Assembly (NCBI RefSeq): GCF_024281035.1
Contig: NZ_JAMXLH010000016.1
Location: 62,001 to 126,000 of the forward strand
From: Paraburkholderia sp.
Lineage (GTDB): Bacteria > Pseudomonadota > Gammaproteobacteria > Burkholderiales > Burkholderiaceae
Direction: 5' to 3'
Length of the DNA stretch: 64,000 bases
Below, in pieces: positions 7,675 to 15,012 of this stretch. Every line of letters begins with the position of its first letter. Position 1 is the first letter of the stretch. A program made the position numbers and the translations under genes. The notes below the pieces were generated by a model. The model did not search any database, was not told the DNA's origin, and saw only the letters and a program-made list of their open reading frames with translations.

Positions 7675-8832
7675 TCATGTGCGTATCAGGCCCGTGATGG
7701 GTCTTGTCGTGCCTGCACCAGCAAACAGCGCGGCGGCCGTGCGTTGCGGATCGAGGCCGAGGCTTTCCGCGGCGGCGCCCGCGATGAGCGCATCGAGCGA
7801 AGCGGTCGGCTTGAGGTCGCGTCCCTCGTAGAGATCGGCGCTGCGCAGGCCAGGCCAGTCGGCGATCACGCGTGCGCCCGCGACCGCGCCGCCCGCGAGC
7901 ATCGCTACCGACCCCTGGCCGTGGTCGGTGCCGCCCGTACCGTTGGCGGCGGCCGTGCGCCCGAACTCGGTCGCGACGAGCACGGTGGTCTGCTTCCACA
8001 CCGGCCCGAGCCCGTCGCGCAGCGCGGCGAGCATCGTGTCGAGCGCCTTCAGTTGATTCGCGAGGCGCGCGTTCTGCGCGCTGTGCGTGTCCCAGCCGCC
8101 CGTTTCGATCATCGCGATGCGCGGGCCATCGGGACGCGCGAGAAAATCCGCAGCGAGCTTGCCGAGGCTTGCGGGGTCCTGCTTCGCGCTCGCGTCGCCG
8201 GCGAGTCCACGCGCGTTCATCGCCGATGTCCAGAGTCCGTGCAGTTGCGCATCGCTCTCGTAGAGCGCCGATACGCGCGTGAGCAAATCGTCCGAAGCGG
8301 CGGGCAGCGCGGACGGCGCATACGACGTCGCGCGCGCCGGGCCGCGCAATGCGAGCGGCACCGTGGGCGCGAGCGCGATGGCGCCGTCGCCGTCGCCGTG
8401 CATCGGCCCCACTTGCGCGACGAGCCGGTTGAGCCAGCCGTCCTTCACCTGGTACGGCGCGCGGCCGCCCGTTTCCAGCACGTTCTGACCGTCGAAGTGC
8501 GAGCGGTCGCGATACGGCGAAGCGATCGCATGCACGAAGAGCGCCTCGCCCGAGCGATACATCTGCGCGGTATGCGCGAGCGAAGGATGCAGCGCGAACG
8601 TGCCGTCGAGCCTGGCGGCGTTTGCGGTGTCGATGGCGAGTTCGCCGCGCAGCCCCGCATACGCGGGATCGGCGTATGGCACGACGATGTTCAGGCCGTC
8701 GGCGGCGCCGCGCTGGATCACGAAAACGAAGCGCCGGTCGGTGGCGGCGTGCGCGAAGACGAGTTGCGGTGCGACGAGCATCGCGCCCGCACCGGCGGCG
8801 GCGACGCGCAGAAAGCGGCGGCGGGAGAGCAT
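7675..8832 (-). CDS. DUF1501 protein, Tat-exported
   Basis: A 385-aa protein whose N-terminus MLSRRRFLRVAAAGAG is a twin-arginine signal, so it is probably exported folded to the periplasm. DUF1501 proteins are related to the alkaline phosphatase/sulfatase fold; here VIQRGAADGLN, SHFDGQNVLE, ETGGWDTHSAQ, ATEFGRTAAANGTGGTDHGQG and the late metal-site-like Asp/His residues fit. It follows the DUF1800 gene with a 3-bp gap, and the two families nearly always occur together. Their substrate is unknown. Confidence 0.85.
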   Translation of the reverse strand: MLSRRRFLRVAAAGAGAMLVAPQLVFAHAATDRRFVFVIQRGAADGLNIVVPYADPAYAGLRGELAIDTANAARLDGTFALHPSLAHTAQMYRSGEALFVHAIASPYRDRSHFDGQNVLETGGRAPYQVKDGWLNRLVAQVGPMHGDGDGAIALAPTVPLALRGPARATSYAPSALPAASDDLLTRVSALYESDAQLHGLWTSAMNARGLAGDASAKQDPASLGKLAADFLARPDGPRIAMIETGGWDTHSAQNARLANQLKALDTMLAALRDGLGPVWKQTTVLVATEFGRTAAANGTGGTDHGQGSVAMLAGGAVAGARVIADWPGLRSADLYEGRDLKPTASLDALIAGAAAESLGLDPQRTAAALFAGAGTTRPITGLIRT

Positions 8833-8835
8833 GCG

Positions 8836-10386
8836 TTATCTCCTCAGGAAGTCGGGCGAGACGAGCAGCAGGGCGACGGCGGTCTGGGCGCTTTCGGCGT
8901 GCGCGACGGCAGTGGCCGTGGGTGCGCCGAGGGTGCCGGGCAGCACGCTCTGGCCGAGCGTGCGCGGATCGAGCCGGTCGCCGACGAGCGCGGCGAGGCG
9001 CTGCGCGACCTCGACGCGGCGCACGAGCGCATCGGGCGCGGCCCAGCTCGCGGCGATGTCGTCGTAACCCGCGGGCGAACCGGGGCGCCAGACGGGCTGG
9101 CCTAGTTGCGTGAGCAACGGTGCGGCGTTCAGGTCGCCGCGATCGCGCCAGCCGAGCGCGCGCATCGACGAAACGGTCCAATCCCACGGCGTCTTGAACT
9201 TCGCATGGGCGCCGGCCCACGTTTGCGGCGATTCCACGAGCGCGCGATACACGGCCGGCAGATCGCCGCCGCTTCGTTCGAACGTCTGCGCGAGATGCGC
9301 GGTGAGCGCGGGCGGCGGGTTGTCGGCCACGAAATGACGCGCGAGCTGAAACGCAATGTGGCGGCTTGTGGCGGGCGCCTGCGCGAGGTCGCGCAGGACG
9401 GCGAGCGCCTGTCGTTCGCCATCCTGACCATATTGACGGCCCATCACCGTGCGCGTGCCGGGTTCGTGTAGCGCGGGGCGAAACACGAACGCGCCGGGTG
9501 CCGCATTGCCCGGCTGCGGTCCGCGCACGCCCGCCACGCTCCAGCCCGTGAGCGCACGCGCGAATTCGGTGACGTCCGCCTGCGTGTAGCCGGTGCGCAC
9601 GCCCAGCGTGTGCAGCTCCATGATTTCGCGCGCGAGATTCTCGTTGAGGCCGCGCCTGTGTACGGGATCGCGCGCGTCGGCGCGCAGCGCGGCGCGGCTG
9701 TCCGGGCCCATGGAGCGGATCTGGTCGAGAAAGATCTGCATCGCGGCATGTTGCTCGACGGCCACCAGCAAGTCGGCGAATTTGCCGAGCACGTGCGGGC
9801 GGATCGCCTCCATCTCGAACGATCCCGCGAGTCCCGCGAGCGCCGGTTTGTCGACCGAGACCGCGAAGTGATTCGACCAGAAATGCACGAGGCGCTCGAC
9901 GAAAGGCGTGTCCGTTTGCAGCGCGCTCGTGAGGCGCGCGTTCACGGCGCCGCGGTAGACCTCGACGCTTTCGCGCCGGATCGCGCGGTTCACGGCCTGG
10001 TTCACGGCCTGGTTCACTGCCTGGCGCGCGGCCTGGGCTGTGGCCTGGCTTGCCGACTGAGTCGTGGCCGGCCGGGTCGCGGCCGGATTCGTCGCGGCGG
10101 GCGAGGCGTTGCCGGCGGTGTTGTTCGTGGCGCTTGCCGGTGTGTCGTTGCCGGGGCCGCGGAGCGCGCCGCCGCTCATCCCCTGCAGACGCTCTTCGCC
10201 GAAGCGCGTCGTGAGCGCGATGGCGCCGGGCTGGCCGCGCCAGGCGTCGGGCAGCGGCTCGTAACGGGCGAACTGATCGAGCAGCCAATGTTGCGGATTG
10301 GCGGGCGGCGCCTCGTCGGGGCGCGCGCCGAGGCCGAAGCGATTCATGGCGATCGCGGCGGCGGGGGCGGTGTGCAGGCTGTCCAT
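8836..10386 (-). CDS. DUF1800 protein
   Basis: A 516-aa partner of the DUF1501 protein. Family signatures include NRFGLGARPDE at the N-terminus, LVHFWSNHFAVS, LNENLAREIMELHTLGV, YTQADVTEFARALTGW and YRALVESPQTW. Between about residues 75 and 145 there is an insertion rich in Ala, Asn and Thr that contains the iterated AVNQ/AVNR motif, encoded by near-identical 12-bp repeats. No obvious signal peptide. The function of the family is not known; the pair is typically exported and common in Burkholderiales and Planctomycetes. Confidence 0.85.
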   Translation of the reverse strand: MDSLHTAPAAAIAMNRFGLGARPDEAPPANPQHWLLDQFARYEPLPDAWRGQPGAIALTTRFGEERLQGMSGGALRGPGNDTPASATNNTAGNASPAATNPAATRPATTQSASQATAQAARQAVNQAVNQAVNRAIRRESVEVYRGAVNARLTSALQTDTPFVERLVHFWSNHFAVSVDKPALAGLAGSFEMEAIRPHVLGKFADLLVAVEQHAAMQIFLDQIRSMGPDSRAALRADARDPVHRRGLNENLAREIMELHTLGVRTGYTQADVTEFARALTGWSVAGVRGPQPGNAAPGAFVFRPALHEPGTRTVMGRQYGQDGERQALAVLRDLAQAPATSRHIAFQLARHFVADNPPPALTAHLAQTFERSGGDLPAVYRALVESPQTWAGAHAKFKTPWDWTVSSMRALGWRDRGDLNAAPLLTQLGQPVWRPGSPAGYDDIAASWAAPDALVRRVEVAQRLAALVGDRLDPRTLGQSVLPGTLGAPTATAVAHAESAQTAVALLLVSPDFLRR

Positions 10387-10503
10387 GCGCGGTCCTCGTG
10401 GCTTCTCGTGGCGTGATGTACTTCACTTAAACGCCGTGAAGTCGAGAATCCGTCGCAGGGACGCCGATTTTTTGGGCGCTTTCCGTTCGCGCGCGGTGCC
10501 GGT

Positions 10504-11043
10504 TCAGTTCGCCGCGCCGGCTTCGCTGGCCGTGCTCGCGGCGCGCGCCGCCTTGCGTGACGCAGGCAGACGCCATTGGCCGCTGCGCTTCAGGCCATCG
10601 GCGAACTTGAGGCGCTCGTCGGGCGTGAGCGTGGCCGCATAGTCGGCGACGCCGCTTTCCACCTTCGCGCGCAACGCGCTGTCGGCTTCGCGCGTGTGCG
10701 CGAGCGCGGCGTCGAGCGCGGCACGGTCGAGTTGCGGCGCGGCGAGCAGGTCGAGCACCTCGCGGCGGTCTTCGCGGGCCGCGCGCGCGTCGTCACGGCC
10801 TTCGCGTCGCGCGGCCCTGAGCGCATCGAGGAACTGCTGCTGACGCTCGGGCGTCAGGCCGCTGGTGGCGAAACGCAGCGCGACGCGCGGCGCGGGCGGC
10901 GTCTGGGCTTGCGACAACACTTGCGTTTCGGTCGCGCCGCGCGCGGCGAACCAGCGCCACGCGCCGCCCGCGATCGCGCCGAGCAAAAAGACGTTGAGCA
11001 GCACCGAGCCCACCATCAGCGCTTTCCAGGAGCGGCCGTTCAT
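10504..11043 (-). CDS. Periplasmic heavy-metal-sensor/CpxP-like protein
   Basis: A 179-aa protein with an N-terminal membrane helix (ALMVGSVLLNVFLLGAIAGG) and a periplasmic helical region with repeated Arg/Glu/Ala segments (GLTPERQQQFLDALRAARRE, AREDRREVLDLL, TLTPDERLKFADGL). The LTPEER-type motifs are typical of the Spy/CpxP/heavy-metal-resistance family, which sense envelope stress or bind metals. It overlaps the anti-sigma-like gene by 4 bp and follows the ECF sigma gene, so it is probably part of one sigma/anti-sigma/sensor operon. Confidence 0.7.
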   Translation of the reverse strand: MNGRSWKALMVGSVLLNVFLLGAIAGGAWRWFAARGATETQVLSQAQTPPAPRVALRFATSGLTPERQQQFLDALRAARREGRDDARAAREDRREVLDLLAAPQLDRAALDAALAHTREADSALRAKVESGVADYAATLTPDERLKFADGLKRSGQWRLPASRKAARAASTASEAGAAN

Positions 11044-11528
11044 TCGTCGCTCCAGTCGGCGCTCGAACCGCCGAAGCTCGTGCCCAGATAGCTGCTTTCG
11101 TGGGCGTATTCATGCGTCGGGTCTTGCGATGCTTCGTGCGCGTCGAACGTCCCGTAGACGGCGGGCGCCGGACTGCCGAGCAGCATGAGCGACATGGCGA
11201 GCGCGCCGGCCAGCGCGCCCGCGAGCCCCGCGCCCGCGAAGGCCGCGCCGGACCACCAGAAGCGGCGGCGATTCGACGGCGTTTGGGCGCGTACCGGCAC
11301 CGGCACGGGCGCACTCGCCATGATCTGCTCGATGAGCGCGTGCGAAGGCGGTGCGACCCGGTCGCGCGCGAGCCAGGCATCCAGCTCGAGCGCGGCCTTA
11401 AGCGTGGTTTCGGCTTCGGCGCGATGCGCGCGCGCCCAGGCGAGCGCATCGGCGCGTTCCTGCTCGGGCCAGCGCCGCGGGTCGGCGCCCCAGGCTTCGA
11501 CGAGGGTGTGGAATCGTTCGGGTGTCAT
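11040..11528 (-). CDS. Anti-sigma-factor-like membrane protein
   Basis: A 162-aa protein encoded directly after the ECF sigma factor with a 4-bp overlap. The N-terminal cytosolic part (MTPERFHTLVEAWGADPRRW) has the WGADPRRWP motif seen in many small proteobacterial anti-sigma candidates, and one strong membrane helix follows around residues 95-120 (AGAGLAGALAGALAMSLMLL). The periplasmic tail is short and polar. The anti-sigma role is inferred from position and topology; there is no classical zinc-binding HxxxCxxC. Confidence 0.6.
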   Translation of the reverse strand: MTPERFHTLVEAWGADPRRWPEQERADALAWARAHRAEAETTLKAALELDAWLARDRVAPPSHALIEQIMASAPVPVPVRAQTPSNRRRFWWSGAAFAGAGLAGALAGALAMSLMLLGSPAPAVYGTFDAHEASQDPTHEYAHESSYLGTSFGGSSADWSDE

Positions 11529-12085
11529 GCGGAGTCCTTGCCGGCGCTTTCACCGGCCAGTTGTGTGCGCAACGTGCGCCGGGCGCGCGCCAGCAGGCTT
11601 TCGAGCGCGTCGGCCGAAATGCCCATCAGGTCGGCCGCTTCCAGGTTCGAAAGCTCCTGATAATAAGTGAGCACGAGGGCTTCGCGTTGCCGCACGGGAA
11701 GCGCGGCCAGCGCCGCGCGCACGCGTTCGTCGCGCGTGCGGGCCTCGATGCGCTGATCGGGCGCGGCGGCGGGATCGGGTTCGTCGGGCAGCGTGTCGGC
11801 GGGCTCTTCGCGGCGTCCGCGCAAACGGTCGAAGCACAGGTTGAGCGCCACGCGATGCAGCCAGGTGTCGAATTTCGCTTCGCCGGTGCGCCAGTGCGGC
11901 GCCTGCTTCCAGATGCGCACGAAGGCCTCCTGGGCGATGTCTTCCGCTTCCATGCGGTCGCCGAGCATGCGCGTGGCGAGCGCGAGCAGGCGCGGCAGCT
12001 TGCTCAGCACGAGCGTACGCACCGCGCCCGCGTCGCGCGCGCCCACTCGCGCGATGAGTTCCGCGTCGGGGTCGCGCTCGCTCAA
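11525..12085 (-). CDS. ECF RNA polymerase sigma factor
   Basis: Region 2 is clear (KLPRLLALATRMLGDRMEAE, DIAQEAFVRIWKQAPHW, FDTWLHRVALNLCFDRLR) and so is region 4 (ALAALPVRQREALVLTYYQE, LSNLEAADLMGISADALES). The conserved protein starts at SERDPDAELIARV. The start is uncertain. The frame has no ATG or GTG just upstream. A TTG at 12085 is adopted because it overlaps the TGA of a small upstream ORF that has a good ribosome site (TTGA overlap), giving 186 aa. It forms an operon with the anti-sigma-like and CpxP-like genes and probably responds to envelope or metal stress. Confidence 0.8.
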   Translation of the reverse strand: MSERDPDAELIARVGARDAGAVRTLVLSKLPRLLALATRMLGDRMEAEDIAQEAFVRIWKQAPHWRTGEAKFDTWLHRVALNLCFDRLRGRREEPADTLPDEPDPAAAPDQRIEARTRDERVRAALAALPVRQREALVLTYYQELSNLEAADLMGISADALESLLARARRTLRTQLAGESAGKDSA

Positions 12086-12300
12086 GGCGCGGCACCGTGG
12101 CGCGGACGGCGCATCCGTTGCGCTCGCATCGTTTGCGGCGTGCGCTGCATTTGCCGCATTTGCCGCATTCGCAGCATTCGCAGCATTCGCTGCATTCGCA
12201 GCATTCGCAGCATTCGCAGCATTCGCAGCATTCGCTGCGACGGTTGCGCTCGCCGCGGGCCGGGGTGCGGCGGTGCAGGGTCGTGCCGCACGAGTCTCAT
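12082..12300 (-). CDS. Possible leader ORF with (MLR)n repeats before the sigma gene
   Basis: The ATG at 12300 has a strong GGAGGGG site 6-7 nt upstream, better than any site for the sigma gene itself. The 72-aa product begins MRLVRHDPAPPHPG and then repeats Met-Leu-Arg, ending in GAAP. Its TGA overlaps the proposed TTG start of the sigma gene. It lies in another frame, so either it is a leader that couples translation to the sigma gene, or it is the true N-terminus and a one-base shift separates the two. The protein itself has no recognised family. Confidence 0.35.
   Translation of the reverse strand: MRLVRHDPAPPHPGPRRAQPSQRMLRMLRMLRMLRMQRMLRMLRMRQMRQMQRTPQTMRAQRMRRPRHGAAP
12144..12233. repeat. 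Ten 9-bp tandem repeats (GCNGCATTY)
   Basis: Ten consecutive 9-bp units, with consensus GCAGCATTC on the plus strand and variation only at positions 3 and 9. The unit is a multiple of three, so copy-number change alters length, not frame. Read on the minus strand the tract gives Asn-Ala-Ala in the sigma frame or Met-Leu-Arg in the small upstream ORF. It is a simple-sequence locus likely to vary in copy number between strains. Confidence 0.9.
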
Positions 12301-12375
12301 CGTGGTCCCCTCCCAGGGCGTGCGCCGGTTCGGGATGCGCCGCCCGGGCGGCAGCGTCATCCGGTTCGCGAACGT

Positions 12376-12480
12376 TCAATATACGACGACCGCGGGCCGG
12401 TAGTGGACCGGACGGGCCGGTACCACGACGCAGCCCGTCATGATGGCCGTGGCGAGCGTGAGCAGGATGAGCGTCTTCAT
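12376..12480 (-). CDS. Small lipoprotein (34 aa)
   Basis: The peptide starts MKTLILLTLATAIMTGC, a compact lipoprotein signal with lipobox MTGC, so Cys17 should be lipidated. The mature part is only 18 residues (CVVVPARPVHYRPAVVVY), rich in Pro, Val and Tyr. It lies between a YXWGXW protein and the sigma operon on the same strand and is probably cotranscribed. Small peptides ending in similar Pro/Tyr-rich tails are common beside YXWGXW genes in Burkholderiales; function unknown. Confidence 0.55.
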   Translation of the reverse strand: MKTLILLTLATAIMTGCVVVPARPVHYRPAVVVY

Positions 12481-12522
12481 GGTCGTGCGCCGTGTCGGTC
12501 GGAATCATTCGCCTGAGCCGGC

Positions 12523-12822
12523 TCAGGCCCAGTGGCCCGGCACCCAGCGCCAGTTGGGGCCGCGCTCGACCCAGTGCCCCGGCATCCAGCGGTACCCGAC
12601 GCGAATGACCCGCCAGTGGCCCGGACGCCAGACGTAATCGCCGTGGGCCCAATGCCAGTGGCCGGGGTCCCAGGCGTAGCCCGCGCGCGGCGGCGGCACG
12701 GTTTCGACGCGCAACGGAGGCGGCGCGTGCGGCGCGACGATGATGGTCTGCGAGAACGCGGACACGCTGGCGAGCGCCAGGACGGCGGCGCTCACCAGCG
12801 CGCGAAGCGGCTTGACTGGCAT
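12523..12822 (-). CDS. YXWGXW-repeat exported protein (99 aa)
   Basis: An N-terminal signal peptide (about residues 1-25, ending ASVSAFSQ) is followed by a proline-rich stretch and then at least four aromatic repeats: YAWDPGHWHW, YVWRPGHWR, YRWMPGHWV and WRWVPGHWA. Related to the lipoprotein at 7371-7586 but without a lipobox. It is the first gene of the minus-strand block that leads into the small lipoprotein and ECF sigma genes. Function of the family is unknown; an envelope role is inferred from export. Confidence 0.75.
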   Translation of the reverse strand: MPVKPLRALVSAAVLALASVSAFSQTIIVAPHAPPPLRVETVPPPRAGYAWDPGHWHWAHGDYVWRPGHWRVIRVGYRWMPGHWVERGPNWRWVPGHWA

Positions 12823-13187
12823 GGAAACTCTCCCGTGGTTCGTGGCAGGCGCGGTGCTGACATGGCCCTTGTGCGAATTAAACGGAACGGCGCGCGGAAA
12901 TCCGTCGCGGGAGAGGCAAATATTTTTCTTCGCTGAATCGCTTCTTCACTACCGTCCCGCTCCGGAACGAACGCTACACCGTCACCGGACGAATCGCGGG
13001 GAGCGGGTCGCGCACGCGCAGTCGATACGCGACCGGCGATTGGTGCCGAAGCGACAACAGAGTGCGCACTCCGCCGGTACTACTGGCCTGTGAGCCCCGG
13101 GTTTACGATGCTTGCGAGCCTGGTCCTGCGAAAGATCGTTCGATGCAGGCTCAACAAGCGCCCCCGAACCGGTCAGGAGAATCGAGC
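12823..13187. other. Divergent intergenic region
   Basis: About 365 bp between the YXWGXW gene (minus) and the AhpD-like gene (plus). It should hold both promoters. A short AT-rich tract (AAATATTTTTCTTCGCTGAA, near 12918) stands out and may be promoter DNA. No gene seen. Confidence 0.35.
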
Positions 13188-13667
13188 ATGACGCAACGCC
13201 TCAACTACTTTCAGCAATCGCCGGAACTGTCCAAAAAGCTCGGCGAGCTTGGCGAACTTGTTCACAAAATGACAATAGAAGCGCCCATTCGCGAACTCGT
13301 CGAAATCAGGGCGTCGCAAATCAATGGCTGCGCGTTCTGCGTGGACATGCACGTCAAGATGGCGAAGATCCACGGAGAGCGCGAATTGCGCCTGCATCAC
13401 GTGGCGATCTGGCGCGAGTCGCCGCTGTTCTCGCCGCGCGAGCGTGCCGCGCTGGCGTGGACCGAAGTTCTGACCCGCCTTCCGGCCGATGGCGTACCGG
13501 ACGATCTCTACGAACACGTACTCGAACACTATTCCGCGCAGGAGTTATCGGATCTCACGTTTGTCGTGGGCTTGATCAATAGCTGGAACAGGCTGAGTGT
13601 CGCATTCCGCAGCGTGCCGGGCTCGCTCGACAGGTTGTTCGGACTCGACAAGGCCAATCTGGAGTGA
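13188..13667 (+). CDS. AhpD-like carboxymuconolactone decarboxylase family protein
   Basis: A 159-aa protein with the AhpD redox motif: C48 and C51 in INGCAFCVDMHVKMA, followed by the conserved His. This arrangement supports a peroxidase or disulfide-reducing activity rather than decarboxylation. The ATG at 13188 has a GGAGA site 7 nt upstream; longer starts add unlikely sequence. A cupin gene follows 4 bp after its stop and an Ohr peroxidase gene lies just beyond, making a small oxidative-stress neighbourhood. Confidence 0.85.
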   Translation: MTQRLNYFQQSPELSKKLGELGELVHKMTIEAPIRELVEIRASQINGCAFCVDMHVKMAKIHGERELRLHHVAIWRESPLFSPRERAALAWTEVLTRLPADGVPDDLYEHVLEHYSAQELSDLTFVVGLINSWNRLSVAFRSVPGSLDRLFGLDKANLE

Positions 13668-13671
13668 CGCC

Positions 13672-14076
13672 ATGAAACGCACCATGCTTGCGCTGGCTGC
13701 CGTGATGTACTCGTGCATGCTGGCCGCGCTGCCGGCGAGCGCCGCGCCCACCGCCAAAGTCACGCCGCTCGGCACGCAAACCTTGCCCGAATATCCGGGC
13801 AAGGAAGTCCAGATGATCGTCGTGGACTATCCGCCGGGCAGTGTCGATCCAGTCCATCGTCACGATGCGCACGCATTTGTCTACGTGCTCGACGGCAGCA
13901 TCGTGATGGGCCTGAACGGCGGCAAGGAAGTCACGCTCCATAAGGGCGATACCTTCCACGAAGGACCAGACGATATCCACACGGTCGGGCGAAATGCCAG
14001 CAAAACGAAGCCGGCAAAATTCCTGGTGCTCCTGATCAAGAATCAGGGTGCGCCGGTCCTCACGCCCGTAAAGTAG
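13672..14076 (+). CDS. Exported cupin-domain protein
   Basis: A 134-aa protein with a Sec signal peptide (cut near PASAAP) and one cupin barrel. The first cupin motif is PGSVDPVHRHDAHAFVYVLDG with the metal-binding His pair and Glu replaced in part; the second is GDTFHEGPDDIHTVGRN with the last metal His. It is probably a periplasmic metal-dependent small-molecule enzyme or binding protein. It is cotranscribed with the AhpD-like gene. The substrate is unknown. Confidence 0.8.
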   Translation: MKRTMLALAAVMYSCMLAALPASAAPTAKVTPLGTQTLPEYPGKEVQMIVVDYPPGSVDPVHRHDAHAFVYVLDGSIVMGLNGGKEVTLHKGDTFHEGPDDIHTVGRNASKTKPAKFLVLLIKNQGAPVLTPVK

Positions 14077-14172
14077 TGCCCTCGTCGATCGAGGCCCGGT
14101 CACGCCGGGCCGCGTCCGCCAGGTTCGACCGTCGACTGGCCTGTCGGCGTCCCGCACGTGTCGCGCGTTGAA

Positions 14173-14673
14173 TCAGTCAACGACGGTCACGATATTGACG
14201 GTGCCTTGTTTGGCCATCTTTGCATACGGGCAGAAGCGCTCCGCGGTTCGAACCATCTCTTGCGCGATGCTTCGATCGACGCCAGGCATGCGGACCCGGA
14301 CGTCGACGAGCAATGCATAGCCTCCATCCATGGGATCGCGGGCGAACGAAACCTGCACCTCCACGACTGTGTCGGAGATGTTCATGTCGGCACGTTTCCC
14401 GAGCAGGTTCAGCGCACCGTGGAAGCACGCGGCGAAGCCCGCCGCGAACAGTTGCTCCGGATTGGTCCCGTTGCCGGGCCCGCCGAACTCGGTGGGCAGG
14501 CGCAGATCGACAGCGAGATTTCCGTCGTCGGAGCGCACGACCCCGGATGCGCGCCCGTGGCCCGTCTCGCCGCCGGACACCGTGACGGTCGTGGTGTAAA
14601 GCGGTTGAAAATCCCGGCCCCGATATCTGTCGAGGAGGGAAAGCGGAGGGGCTTGCAGCTTCTTGTCGTTCAT
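14173..14673 (-). CDS. ohr: Organic hydroperoxide reductase (Ohr/OsmC family)
   Basis: Thiol peroxidase that reduces organic hydroperoxides, using lipoylated partners. At 166 aa it is slightly long because of an N-terminal extension before TTTVTVSGGETGHGRA. Catalytic cysteines are C83 in LFAAGFAACFHGALN and C148 in AERFCPYAKMAK. The GTNPEQLFAAG and PGVDR motifs are family-typical of Ohr rather than OsmC. No MarR-type ohrR gene is adjacent. Confidence 0.88.
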   Translation of the reverse strand: MNDKKLQAPPLSLLDRYRGRDFQPLYTTTVTVSGGETGHGRASGVVRSDDGNLAVDLRLPTEFGGPGNGTNPEQLFAAGFAACFHGALNLLGKRADMNISDTVVEVQVSFARDPMDGGYALLVDVRVRMPGVDRSIAQEMVRTAERFCPYAKMAKQGTVNIVTVVD

Positions 14674-15012
14674 GGTGCGTGCTCGAGTTCAAAGACGCGC
14701 TCCGACGCTTGGTCGTTCATTCGTCGAAGCGTCTTGCGAAAGCTGCCCGGGCCGATTGCGTGTTCAAGCAATCATGGGGAGCGGTCTATCGTATGAGGAA
14801 TGCGTCGATCTTCCGGTGCAGCCCGATTCCTGGTTCGTCCACCGGGAAAGATGCCTCGATGCTAGAGGAGCCCCAATGACGCCGGTATAGCCGTCCAGGG
14901 CGATTGTCTGTTTCCCGCCAGACACCAATAGACACCAATCGAAGCCCTGACACGATGTACGCCGCCATGAACTTTCACGAGACGCCTGGCGTCGGGTGCG
15001 GCGTGCCGCACG
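14674..15012. other. Intergenic region between ohr and the MocR gene
   Basis: About 340 bp. The ohr promoter should be at its left end. A short direct repeat (AGACACCAAT twice, near 14920-14940) is visible. No convincing gene; short frames on both strands lack recognisable products. Confidence 0.3.

Noticed and set aside
12144..12233. Repeat tract considered as a CRISPR array
   Set aside because: Units are 9 bp and contiguous, with no spacers.
11525..12652. A longer start for the sigma factor giving about 375 aa
   Set aside because: That frame runs through the small lipoprotein gene and the Asn-Ala-Ala repeats. Only the part from about 12085 resembles a sigma factor.
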